From Cymbomonas tetramitiformis (taxonomy: Eukaryota > Chlorophyta > Pyramimonadophyceae > Pyramimonadales > Pyramimonadaceae): 16,521 bases of DNA. The notes beneath the pieces are model-generated. The model made no database searches, was not told the origin of the DNA, and saw only the letters and a list, made by a program, of their open reading frames with translations. The position numbers and the translations under genes were made by a program. Shown piece by piece: positions 7,246 through 15,480 of the stretch. Where the stretch lies: positions 1 to 16,521 of the forward strand of contig LGRX02025848.1 in the NCBI GenBank assembly GCA_001247695.2, read 5' to 3'. Position 1 is the first letter of the stretch, and the number at the start of each line of letters is the position of its first letter.

Positions 7246-7824
7246 TTATTATATTTTAGTTACAACAAATATATTTACATATTATATTAGCAATGTGTAT
7301 ATAGATACATATTATACTAGCACAATCGATCAAGATCTCCATTAGGCCGTAATTGATCGTGTTGGCCATGTAAGTCATCATGCAAGCGTGCATACCGGAT
7401 TACCGATGACGATTCGTTTGCGATGACAGTTTTCCGTTCACGATTCGTTTTCGTTTCATGAGTCTTGGCATCGCTGCGCATCGGCTAAAAATTTGTGTTC
7501 TTTAGGGTCCACCCCTGCTATTTGAATTTATAGCTTGTTTGCAAGACACGCGACAATTTCCCTTCGATCATCACTCACGCTCACGTCGATCATGTTCATC
7601 CCATCAGAAGTATCCCAAACCTGGTGTTTTGCCATATGATATGGCCTGCGTACTACGTGTTTACAAATAGTATACATTTCTACTAATTATTATTAGAAAT
7701 ATATAGCATAATTAGAAATAGTTAACACGAACATTTCGACATGTTATATGATACGGCCTGCGTACTACGTATTTGTACATAGTATGTAAATTTTTGGGCA
7801 CGTGATGGGGCCTCGCAGGGTACA
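7246..7824. other. AT-rich intergenic region between the hydrolase gene and the transposon coding region
   Basis: There is no supportable gene. The start is very AT-rich with a repeated TACATATTAT(A/T)(C/T)TAGCA motif (about 7276 and 7308). CGATTCGTTT occurs twice (about 7409 and 7440). An exact CACGTG palindrome, a possible basic-helix-loop-helix or bZIP site, lies at 7799-7804 just ahead of the first transposon reading frame. Confidence 0.5.
7634..7786. repeat. Duplicated ~41-bp motif, possible left subterminal repeat
   Basis: ATATGATATGGCCTGCGTAC (7634) continues through TACGTGTTTACAAATAGTAT. It recurs at 7746 as ATATGATACGGCCTGCGTAC and TACGTATTTGTACATAGTAT, a spacing of 112 bp. The motifs lie just upstream of the transposon coding region and do not match the right-hand 83-bp repeats. 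Confidence 0.6.
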
Positions 7825-8005
7825 ATGGATTATGGGCATCGACCTGGGGTTGTGCCCCTAACCCGGCATGTGCACTTTGCCCCAAGCCATATTCCACGAA
7901 CGAGCGCGGCGGAGACGGAACCGCCGCAGCAGACCGAGAGCGGTGACATTTCCGCAGCGTCTTGTACGCTGCCGGCGGAGGGAGCCAAACCAAATGCAGT
8001 AAAAG
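7825..8005 (+). CDS. Possible first exon of the transposon accessory gene
   Basis: An ATG at 7825 opens 60 codons of Pro/Ala/Ser-rich sequence (MDYGHRPGVVPL ... AEGAKPNAVK) ending at AAAAG|GTACCC. Splicing from 8005 to an AG at 8170 is in phase with the next long frame (giving ...AVK-GGPHMKVE). An obvious alternative acceptor at 8141 (CGAATCAG) hits a stop within a few codons. It may therefore be a first coding exon, or this stretch is 5'UTR and translation starts at 8158. No family recognised. Confidence 0.35.
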
Positions 8006-8157
8006 GTACCCGTTGCTTTCATGCGATGCCTTTGGCCCCATGTTGTGCACAACCTGTGAAGAAGCCCCCTCTTCTCACTCCCAATGATCCCCTGATGATC
8101 TTACGAATACCCTGATGTTCACGCACTGGTGCTCGAATCAGGAAAAAACCGTGTGAT

Positions 8158-9031
8158 ATGAGAAAGGGAGGTGGTCCACATATGAAAGTTGAAAGTGTTA
8201 TACGGAAATGCCCCGTGGCATACGACGTGGAGGCTAAGCAGATTGTGGACAAAACCACGAGTAAGTATTGGGCAAACAACGCCGCGGCCCAAGAGCGTTT
8301 CGACATGTGCGTGAAAACGCTGCGAGAGCTGCATCCCGAGCTGGATGAAGCCACTGCAAAAACGAAGATCATTCGACGTCTGAACAACCGGCGTAATCTG
8401 GGCCCAAAGGGCACCACAATCGAAATGCGTCAAAACCGTGACATCCAGGCGGTGAACGCATTCAACAAAGAATCCCAGAAAAAACGCCCGGACTTGGTGA
8501 TTTCGCTTACTGCATGTGCAACAGAGGTTGTTGGGACACCACCACTGGCGAGCCCAGGCGTACGCCCCGCAGCAGGAGCGCCACTAACGGCAACCGAGCC
8601 TCGGCGGAGCCCACGAAATCACGCCACGGTTAGTATACCCGCAGGACCAGAGGTGGCCAGGACTCCGCAAAGGGGGAGCCCAGGCGTACGCCCCGCAGCA
8701 GGAGCGCCACTAACGGCAACCGTGCCTCGGCGGAGCCCACGAAATCACGCCACGGTTAGTATACCCGCAGCACCAGAGGTGGCCAGGACTCCGCAACGGG
8801 GGAGCCCAGCCACTGCAGGAGCGCCACAACCGGCTACTGTGCCTCGACGGAGCCCACGAACTGCCGCCACGGTTACTGCACCAGCACCAAAGGATGCCAG
8901 GGCACCGCATCGGGGGAGCCCAGGAGCGCGCTCGGAACCAGGAGTGCCACTAAAGGCAACCGTGCCGCGACCGAAAGCAAGGGCACCGGAGGTGACGGAA
9001 TATGAAGAGCAGAGGCTGATGAAGATTGCTG
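8158..9031 (+). CDS. Transposon accessory protein, exon with Ser-Pro-Arg repeat domain
   Basis: The N-terminal ~115 residues (from MRKGGGPHMKVESV) are charged and likely helical, with AAQERFDMCVKTLRELHP and KIIRRLNNRRN. I do not recognise a family. Residues ~127-270 are a tandem repeat of about 42 residues with the recurrent core PRRSPRNHATV / PRRSPRTAATV, rich in Pro, Ala and Arg. The S-P-R basic motifs resemble SPKK-type minor-groove DNA-binding motifs, so DNA binding is a reasonable guess for an accessory (TnpA-like) protein. An in-frame stop at 8113 supports the ATG at 8158, unless an upstream exon is spliced in. The exon appears to end at GCTG|GTAGGT (9031, one base into a codon). Continuing unspliced ends at a stop at 9118-9120. 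Confidence 0.6.
8551..8950. repeat. 126-bp coding tandem repeat, about three copies
   Basis: AGCCCAGGCGTACGCCCCGC recurs at 8551 and 8677, a period of 126 bp (42 codons). Later copies are shorter or more diverged (from about 8805 and 8920). The period keeps the reading frame, consistent with a selected protein repeat. A further diverged copy lies apart at 10594-10705. Confidence 0.85.
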
Positions 9032-9125
9032 GTAGGTGCCCTATCCATGTGTGCCCTTGGCATGTACACATACATGGATGCATACCTGCAAATGTACCTG
9101 CATCGCCGACGGAGCGTTGAGGAAG

Positions 9126-9683
9126 CGCTGGGGGCGGGTTTGCTTATTGCGGTGTCAGGCAACAAGCGCAGGCTGAGCGTAGCATTCGGTATGGTTCCAA
9201 CAGCATACGAGGACTTGATGCGGGAAAAGCAGGTGCTAGTCACGCAAGTTCAACAGTTGGATGAAAAGGTATTGATTGAGCACGTGCAGCGCGTAGCGCG
9301 GGAGACTCGGAAACGAGTTCCCATGACAGCCCAGGCCGTCTTCGAGGTGGTACCGATGCCCGGGTATAAACTACTTGGAACGCAAAATGGAACGGAAGGA
9401 TGGCAGCAGGAGGCTCTGGGGGAGTTGCGGGAGCAGTGGACTAAGGACCTGCGAAAACGCGCCAAGAAGTGTCCGAGTCTGAAAGCTGCTTTCAAATTGA
9501 GTGTGTCTCAGGCGAACACGCAGAAAGCGACAGCATCTGTTGCACCGCGCCCCAATCGTGCAGCTCGAACGGTGCAAAGCATGGCGGAGGATGCCGATGA
9601 CGACGAGGATGACATGTGCAAGGTGATCCGAACCGGAAGGGGGCTACTCACGAAGAGAATGTCGATGACCGCGACGGCAAAAC
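9126..9683 (+). CDS. Transposon accessory protein, middle exon
   Basis: The frame is open with no recognised domain (VAFGMVPTAYEDLMREKQ, then a helical stretch including REQWTKDLRKRAKKC) and ends with an acidic patch (AEDADDDEDDMC) followed by basic residues. The acceptor GAGGAAG|CG at 9125 restores the phase from the donor at 9031 (94-nt intron). The exon ends at AAAAC|GTAAGT (9683, phase 1), a strong donor. The mixture of coiled-coil-like, acidic and basic segments fits a nucleic-acid-associated protein, but this is inference. Confidence 0.55.
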
Positions 9684-9717
9684 GTAAGTGTATGGTAAAA
9701 GTGCACACCGATGACAG

Positions 9718-10192
9718 AGGCAATCGAAGCTTTCGAGACCGATTCGCATGCCACGTTTGGTGACTATTTCGGGGCGGTGGTGAACGATATGCACGGTACC
9801 GAGCGAGAGGTTGATCTCCACGTGGGGAAAACGGTGATTGAACACGAGACCATCGGCGCAGCAGCACAATGGCGCAGGATGGGATTTCCTGAGATAATGC
9901 GATGCCACCTAGTAGCGGCGGACGACGGAGATGAAGATGGCAGGGTGGAGCCACTGGCAAGGTTCGACTACAGTATTTTCCACGGCGACTTTAAGGTTGA
10001 GTCTTGGACGTTCGAGGAGCTGGTTGGCATGCAAATGAAAGTCGTTCCTGCTATCTCGGTGAAACGGAACTACGAGGTTGCGTGGAGGGACGAGGCTGGT
10101 TTGGAACGCGGCGTGTTGACCGCGGCAGAGTGCCGTGGTCACTTCGGCATGGACCGGATTCCAGCGCTGCGCACGCGGCAATTTTGGACGCC
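9718..10192 (+). CDS. Transposon accessory protein, third exon (unknown domain)
   Basis: The residues read QAIEAFETDSHATFGDYFGA, then VVNDMHGTEREVDLHVGKT, a DDGDED acidic turn, FDYSIFHGDFKVESWTFEEL, and EVAWRDEAGLERGVL. This has the composition of a folded globular domain, but I recognise no family. The acceptor at 9717 (GATGACAG) is in phase and implies a 34-nt intron; the next in-phase AG (9729) would make it 46 nt. Near the 3' end the coding-like frame changes: this frame stops at 10194-10196, while a second frame from about 10172 continues (ILDAIALCGKIRKASGLEQ) to 10319. Either an intron or a 1-2 base frameshift lies in that overlap. Confidence 0.5.
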
Positions 10193-10318
10193 ATAGCCCT
10201 GTGCGGAAAGATAAGGAAGGCGTCTGGCCTGGAGCAGTGTGAACAGTTGGCAGTAGTTTATATTGGACGCACCTTGACGCCGTGCCTTCCTCATATGCTG
10301 CCTGCTGTACGTAAGAAG
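10172..10318 (+). CDS. Probable last exon or frameshifted tail of the accessory gene
   Basis: This frame overlaps the end of the previous one. An acceptor-like GGATTCCAG at about 10163-10171 precedes it; the residues are AAHAAILDAIALCGKIRKA, then SGLEQCEQLAVVYIG and RTLTPCLPHML. It is helical and coding-like, and ends at TAG 10319-10321 or at a donor TAC|GTAAGA near 10310. If it is not spliced to the previous exon it marks a frameshift, and hence a decaying accessory gene. Confidence 0.35.
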
Positions 10319-10321
10319 TAG

Positions 10322-10593
10322 CAGGCAATCATAGTTATGCCAGGGCAGAATGAATACACCGCAAAGTGCTTACCAATCCGTGGGGAAGGAGCCCGCCTTC
10401 AGCAGAAGTGGGAACCTGTAGACTCAAGTTTTTGTTTGTGAATAGTAAGGACAACGTTTGGACCTTCCTGCCTTTTTTTAATATAACTGGAATTGTGAAA
10501 TAGTAAGTGCTGACAGTGCTCTAATGGAGCGGGGCACATTGATTGCAAATACAGGCAAACAGTTCGAGAGTCGCCTGAATGTCACATCCGTTG
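10322..10593 (+). other. Non-coding stretch between the two transposon coding regions
   Basis: No convincing reading frame is present. It contains a CCTGCCTTTTTTTAATATAAC tract with an AG shortly after (about 10502), so it may be an intron, or the 3' end of one gene plus the promoter of the next. An ATG at 10524 opens a long frame, but its first part is an out-of-frame repeat copy. Confidence 0.4.
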
Positions 10594-10705
10594 CTCGTGG
10601 CTCGATGGAGCCCACAAACTCACGCCACGGTTACTGCATCAGCACCAGGGGTCGCCGGGGCACACCAACGGGGTGGACCAGGAGCGCATTCTGCACCAGG
10701 ATGTA
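10594..10705 (+). repeat. Displaced, out-of-frame copy of the Ser-Pro-Arg repeat
   Basis: The sequence GGAGCCCACAAACTCACGCC, then ACGGTTACTGCATCAGCACC and GACCAGGAGCGCATTCTGC, matches the last repeat unit at about 8845-8950. In the frame that preserves the repeat (TVTASAPGVAGAHQRGGPGA) it runs into a stop at about 10708. In the frame of the downstream transposase exon it reads differently. So this is a partial internal duplication, probably non-coding now. Confidence 0.75.
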
Positions 10706-10775
10706 CCTAATGTATCATGGAACCATGTTGAGGTGTGGCATCTGCGCAGGAAAACAGGAGTGCTGGGCATCGGTG

Positions 10776-11249
10776 ATGTTCACGGAGGACGAGCTCATGC
10801 TGATTGTGCAGCGGAGCCAAGAAGCTCACACCAGCATACGAAGCACAATGCGTGCGGTGCGTGAACTACCTGCAGAATGTCGAGGCCCTATACCGGCTGG
10901 CGAAAAAGAAGTGCTGGCGGTGATTAAATCCTGGCTAACGGAACATGGGGGGACCATAGACAATCGGTATCGTGTGATCTTGCAGCCAATGCTTTTGGGG
11001 AATGGTGTTACCAGCAATGCTTTTGGGGAAGCTAACCCGTCAGCAAACAGCGATTGTGAAGTACATGGACTCCCTCCTAACGTGGAGGTCTTCTTCGACG
11101 AGGAGCTGGCGAAAGGCCGAATTTGTCTAATGGACAACCTTGAGGAGGAGTCGGACGAGGAGGACCATGGAATAAGTGTGCAGAAACTGCTAGATGCAGC
11201 TGAGGACGCCCCGGATCCAGAGGACGAGGTCACAAGTATATTCCAGCAG
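10776..11249 (+). CDS. Transposase gene, first supportable exon (N-terminal acidic region)
   Basis: The frame is open from 10524, but the part before about 10750 is a displaced repeat copy, so the ATG at 10776 (MFTEDELMLIVQRSQEA) or an upstream splice junction is the more likely beginning. It contains a helical region and an acidic stretch (LEEESDEED, about 11139-11168). It ends at CAGCAG|GTAGTT (11249) in phase 0; splicing to 11360 joins ...TSIFQQ to IFQEHNCQEED. A short direct repeat CAATGCTTTTGGGGAA lies at 10987 and 11015. No domain recognised; N-terminal regions of this transposase type are poorly conserved. Confidence 0.5.
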
Positions 11250-11359
11250 GTAGTTGCCAGGCCCCCATGGCCACCGATCGATGTGCCACGCTGTTAGTTT
11301 AAGACTACTCGCTTCCTGATACTGACGACCATTTGGTGTTCACTTGCCATTGGATGTAG

Positions 11360-12226
11360 ATATTCCAAGAACACAACTGCCAGGAAGAAGATCTGTGGAG
11401 CGATGCCGCCTGGGAGCTGGAGGCATTGCTGCCTGAAAAAACGGAGCTTAACTTCAACGCGGCGGCCGGTGACCCCTTATTTGTGGGGGATACGGAGGCC
11501 GACTGCTTGACCGTGGGTGAGGCGGTCTGCTACTTTATGGAGCTGCGAAGGGCGCTGAATTGGTCGAGGCCATCATTTGATAGGTTTTTGACGGTCATGA
11601 TCATGCTTATGGGGGGACCCGGAAAGTGCAATCTTCCTCGAAGTCTGTATAGAATGAGGAAGTTTTTGAACACCAGGTCGCACATGGACCACGCGGTGCA
11701 TGTATGCGTGAATTGGTGCCGACATTATCCCCCAGGCGAGGATCCAAGCTCTTGGGACAAGAACCAAACCTGTGACACCGTACTAGAAAAGGACTCTGAG
11801 GGTGTCGCGCTGCGTACGTGCAAGGAGAAACGGTTCGAGGTGATACGCACCGTGCATGGAGAGGAGATCCGTCCACGGGATTGGTATTATTACTTTGCAC
11901 CGGAGCGCACTATACGACGTTGGATGCGTGACCCGGAGTTCTGCAAGCTACGGGCCCGGCGGGATGCCCGCACTGGACGTGACTTCTGGACGGCAGCGCT
12001 GGCCAAACACATTGATCACGTCACAGGAGGTGCCTTGCTATCGCCGTCATCGTTTACAGCTGAAGATCCTCCTCCGCAGGGGGGGGATCCAGGTGTGGAG
12101 TACGCGGAGCACCGCTCGATGGTAATCTCGCCCGGGGCGGACGACGCCCAATTATGGGTCTCTGACATCGGGTGCGACATCGGCCGGCACAGTTGCTGTA
12201 GTGTACTGATTTCACTGTTCCTTTGT
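11360..12226 (+). CDS. Transposase exon 2: helical N-terminal and zinc-like region of a TNP2-type transposase
   Basis: The exon follows the usual order of the region preceding the catalytic core in CACTA/TNP2 proteins. First come helices with LTVGEAVCYFMELRRALNW and a LPRSLYRMRKFLN motif (about 11630-11670). Next is a cysteine cluster CVNWC (11705-11719) with further Cys at 11771 and 11819 (TCKEKRFEV), likely a zinc site equivalent to the C-x-x-C...CPxCG-R of the family. Then comes WYYYFAPERTIRRWMRDPEF (11882-11941). The end ADDAQLWVSDIGCDIG lies before the catalytic part. The acceptor GGATGTAG|AT at 11359 is in phase with the previous exon. The donor is best placed at TTTGT|GTAAAT (12226, phase 0). 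Confidence 0.72.
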
Positions 12227-12543
12227 GTAAATATAGTGAGAAATGTTTTTATTGCGAGCAGGTCATACTCCATGGGCGTTGGTGTGCTTAAGTGCGATGA
12301 TCTGCATATCACGGTACGCCCAATCAGAATGTCGATGCAGTGACGCGTTGGTTGGCCTATGGGGTGACAAAGCTTGAATGTAGGCAATACAGTGAGACGC
12401 ACACACACACACACACACACACACAGAACCACAGGATGGATTCATGTGTGCGAGTAGATTCCATGATTCATGTGTGGAACAGTGCATTAGCAATCATGTT
12501 CATCGCATGTATGTGTAAGCAAACCCAAACTGGATGCTTGCAG
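12227..12543 (+). other. Intron with a (CA)13 microsatellite
   Basis: A 317-nt intron between transposase exons, GTAAAT...GATGCTTGCAG, joining phase 0 to phase 0. It carries an uninterrupted CA dinucleotide run at 12400-12425. Reading frames pass through it in both strands, but the translation (HTHTHTHT) is that of a simple repeat. Confidence 0.6.
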
Positions 12544-13261
12544 GCTCGGCAACGTGACAAGTGGCATCGGAATCTGTGGATCACACGCGGCCCTTGGCAG
12601 AAGGAGAAGAACCCTCTTGTGATATGGGGGCAATTTGAAAGGGATATGCAACGCCTTGCGACGGGATTTGACGTGTACGACAGTTTCCTCAAAAGGACTT
12701 ACACGTTGAAAGTATTCTTAGGAATGGTGCATGCGGATTCGGTGATGCGGATCACAATGGGGCAGTTCATGGGAGTCGGCAGCTACCGGGCGGATGCGTA
12801 CAGCCTTTTCGAAGGGACGAGCGGCCCCGGCGGGAAGGGAATGTATTTCAAGGGGTATGCCAAGCCGGTCAAACTACAAATGACAACAGTGCAGGGAAAA
12901 CCTGAGGTATATGCCGATGAACAGCTGCTCATGCTTTCTAAAGAGGGGCATGCAGCGTTGGTTTCGAGAACCATTCATGGAGGGGAATCCCCGCAATCTA
13001 CTGGACGGCACGGGCGTGGCGCGCTCGAGCGAATCCCATACTTCGACCCCATGCATGGTTACGCCGTCCCCTTCGGCCACTGCGTCTTATACGGGGTGGT
13101 GAAGAGATTTTGGAAGCTGCTGTTGGGCAAAGTGACAGGGGTACCCGACTCAACCTTAACTTTGCCTAAGACGATTCAGGACGAAATGCAAGCTCGGGCG
13201 AAGCTCGTGAAACCTCCGCACGACGTCATACGCAAGTACAACGATATAGTGCAGTATTTCG
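12544..13261 (+). CDS. Transposase exon 3: catalytic core with the first Asp
   Basis: The exon begins ARQRDKWHRNLWITRGPW and carries the RNase H-like core start YTLKVFLGMVHADSVMR, where the Asp codon at 12736-12738 is the expected first catalytic acid (compare L-x-L-x-x-x-x-A-D in TNP2). YFKGYAKPV (12847-12873) and IPYFDPMHGYAVPFGHCVLYGVVKRFW (13033-13113) match the conserved block that precedes LGVVK-L-W in this superfamily. In that block the family usually has D-P-M-H directly before the LG-V-K; here P-F-G-H stands there, with D-P-M-H eight residues earlier. It ends at TTTCG|GTGAGT (13261), a near-perfect donor, phase 1. Confidence 0.78.
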
Positions 13262-13403
13262 GTGAGTGTACGAAGTAGGCAGAGCAGGGACGTGTGCCAC
13301 TTCTTGATGCAGTTTCCGTTGTTGAGCTTGCTATGAGAGGCGTTAGGAGACCTATGCGTAGAATGTCTTATACTAAAGCACCTAGTTTGATCCTGAGTGA
13401 CAG
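13262..13403 (+). other. Transposase intron 3 (142 nt)
   Basis: GTGAGT at the 5' end and GAGTGACAG at the 3' end. Removal joins codon phase 1 on both sides (giving ...IVQYFG-MYTMEDVLNW). It contains in-frame stops, including TAG at 13276. Confidence 0.75.
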
Positions 13404-14506
13404 GCATGTACACAATGGAGGATGTCCTGAACTGGGTCGTCTACTTCAGCCCATTGGTGATCGGTGATCAACTCGCAAAATGGAATATGGCGATGGAGGA
13501 TGCCTGGCAGCACCTTCGCCGAGCCGTGCTGCACTATGTGCGAGCTTCGGGCACGCACACTGGGTGGACTACTGCGGACGTGGAAGCAGCTAGAGTCGCA
13601 GCACGCGAACACCTCCGGGAGCACGCAAATATCCTGGAAAACACACGTATAATGAAGCTGCTGACATACAACTTGAGGCTGGCAGTGGTGTACCTGTTTC
13701 GGCAAGAACACTATTTGGGTGAGGTTGGTGCCGCCATGGAGATGTGGGTGGAGCGTGCCATCCAGCGTCTAAAGGGTGTGGCAAAGGACACGCACGTGAA
13801 AAACCGACCTGTGGAAGCTCTCGTGAATTCTATATGTGAGGACGATGCCCTAGATGACTACTGTTACAGATATCCAAACTTGCGCAAGTTGGATGTCTTG
13901 GCGGCAAAGTTATTTGGCAAGATCGCTGTCAGCCGTGCAACGGATCCCGCGGCAGAAGATGAGGATGCGCCCTGCTATTTTCTGGGCGCAGGGAGGCACC
14001 TATCTCCCACAACTCTTTCATGCAACCTTCGCCTGCAACTTGATGGTCTGGTGTCAACTTACACGAATGTAATGCCTGGGGATTATGAAATCATGGTCTA
14101 CTACCTCAGGATGTCCCTAGACAAGGAGGTGATGTTTTCTTCCCAATACATGCGAACCACCAAGCGAATCTCCTACCACGTGTCTCTCTCTGGTACCGTC
14201 AGTGGGTTTGGCGAGCTAGGTCTGCCAGCAGGCTACCCTTACGCACAAATTCTTGCATACTACCTTGTGAGAAACTCTGCAACACAGCGGGTGGTGTGTC
14301 GCCTAGCACGGGTCGTTGCATACAGAGAAGTCGAAGACGAGTACTACGCAAAGCAAGGGGTAACGGTGGTGGACAAACAGAACGGTGTAGAGCTCATCGT
14401 TCCATGTGCCGCCATCCTCACGAAAGCCATGTTTCTTGATCGCCCTGGCAGTCAGCACTACCACGTCATGCACCTGTATCATCAAATACGCACAGGCAGT
14501 TACTAA
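13404..14506 (+). CDS. Transposase exon 4: catalytic Glu region and C-terminus
   Basis: After MYTMEDVLNWVVYFSPLV comes the helical insertion (W-x-x-LRRAVLHY), then the block LLTYNLRLAVVYLFRQEHYLG, followed by GAAMEMWVERAIQRLKG (about 13727-13777). This corresponds to the 'yNLH-l ... hl ... G-l-ws-x-s-E-x-WvEr-m-K' block of TNP2-type transposases, in which the Glu (codon 13739-13741 or 13751-13753) is the third catalytic acid. The C-terminal ~200 residues (CYFLGAGRHLSP ... GFGELGLPAGYPYAQILAYY ... LIVPCAAILTKAMFL) resemble the beta-rich C-terminal region found in these proteins. The stop is TAA at 14504-14506. The frame is undamaged, so the transposase could be functional or only recently silenced. 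Confidence 0.75.
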
Positions 14507-14690
14507 TGGGACCACCGGATTCACCTTATCATACCCAGCGCAGCCAGCTTCCAACATCGTCCAGTAAGTTGAGCAAACCTTCTCTGAAGTATTGCCCAAT
14601 AGCCTTAGTAGCAAATGTAGAGGAGCACGTGTGTGGAGCCAGTGAAGGACTTTCTCATACGGTATGCACCAATGGCAGAGCTGCAAATTA
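14507..14690 (+). other. 3' flank of the transposase gene
   Basis: No gene is supported. Loosely spaced CCAAT motifs occur (about 14597, 14671) like those in the following 83-bp repeats, so degenerate copies of that repeat may begin here. GTAAGTT at 14561 is donor-like but has no matching exon. Confidence 0.35.
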
Positions 14691-15045
14691 GGGTTTCCTA
14701 TATATCTAGCCAATAGCAGTGCACCGTGCCTATGGTTTCCTAAATACTGGACCAATGAAATAGCTGCAAATTAGGGATTCCTAGATATCTAGCCAATAGC
14801 AGTGCACCGTTCCTATGGTTTCCTAAATATTGGACCAGTAAAATTGCAGTATATTAGGTTTTCCTAAATATCTAGCCAATAGCAGTGCACCGTTCCTATG
14901 GTTTCCTAAATATTGGACCAATAAAATAGCAGTATATTAGGTTTTCCTAAATATCTAGCCAATAGCAGTGCAATGTGCCTATGGTTTCCTAAATATCTAG
15001 CCAATAACAAAGCAGTATGCCTCAGATTTCCTAAATATGACAGCG
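14691..15045. repeat. 83-bp CCAAT-containing tandem repeat, four copies plus a partial
   Basis: Units start at 14691, 14774, 14857 and 14940 (exactly 83 bp apart) and fade after about 15023. Each unit is itself two related halves of 41-42 bp, both starting GGTTTCCTA(A/T)ATA and containing (A/G)(G/C)CCAATA. The location just beyond the transposase stop suggests subterminal transposase-binding repeats of the element. The units also hold CCAAT boxes and an AATAAA (14920-14925), so a role in polyadenylation or promoter function is possible. Confidence 0.85.
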
Positions 15046-15480
15046 GTTTTATATTATGTCATTTCCCTAAAACTTGATTTATACGGATATATATATTTAC
15101 CTTGTCCAATCACTATTTACCCAGCTTTAGGAGGACCCAATGTTTACATACAGTAAGGTTTATACTTAAGTATGTGTCATAATGTCATATTTAGGAGATT
15201 TTAGTAAAACTTTAGGGAAACTTTAGGGAAACTTTAGGGAAATTTAGGGGATTCTTTGTTCAAGTGTAAGTCAAATAAAGACTTCATTTGATGCTTCAAT
15301 CGGCATGATGTACCGTGTCATCAAACTTTATGACTGCTATACACAGATGCTGGAACTTTTCATAAGATTTTTAATCTTCCAAGCAAAATCACAATGATGT
15401 AAAATCAAAATGATGTAAATCAAATTGTGGCAGCTGTATGAAGAATGAATTAATCTATACTCCTTCCTCCCCCTTTAAAA
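15046..15480. other. AT-rich flank without a gene
   Basis: No reading frame is credible. It holds TTTCCCTAAAACTT (about 15061), which is nearly the reverse complement of the tandem AAACTTTAGGG units at 15207-15250. It also has an AATAAA at 15274-15279 and a direct repeat CAAAATGATGTAAA/TCACAATGATGTAAA at 15386-15420. Confidence 0.5.
15207..15250. repeat. 11-bp tandem repeat AAACTTTAGGG
   Basis: Three full units plus a partial AAATTTAGGGG. The TTTAGGG heptamer of plant-type telomeres is embedded, but the period is 11, not 7, so this is an interstitial minisatellite rather than a telomere tract. Confidence 0.75.

Larger units (their letters stand above)
7634..15045 (+). mobile_element. CACTA/TNP2-type DNA transposon (boundaries unresolved)
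   Basis: The region is defined by a four-exon TNP2-like transposase at its right side, an upstream second coding region with a repetitive domain, and tandem repeats on both flanks (a duplicated 41-bp motif at 7634-7786 and 83-bp units at 14691-15045) that could be subterminal transposase-binding repeats. I looked for terminal inverted repeats beginning CACT(A/G) with matching right ends and did not find a convincing pair, so the coordinates are minimal guesses. The two-gene layout is usual for CACTA elements, in which an accessory protein accompanies the transposase. The reading frames are not obviously broken except around 10190 and 10524-10775. Confidence 0.6.

Noticed and set aside
12340..12543. 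Beginning of the open frame with HTHTHTHT
   Set aside because: This is translation of a CA microsatellite inside an intron; the coding exon starts after the TGCAG acceptor at 12543.
7246..15250. Search for CACTA-type terminal inverted repeats with a 3-bp target duplication
   Set aside because: CACT(A/G) words exist (for example 15114 and 8123), but I could not pair any with an inverted partner on the other side, so no ends are claimed.
15207..15250. Telomere tract
   Set aside because: The repeat period is 11 bp and only three to four units are present, so it is not a telomeric array.
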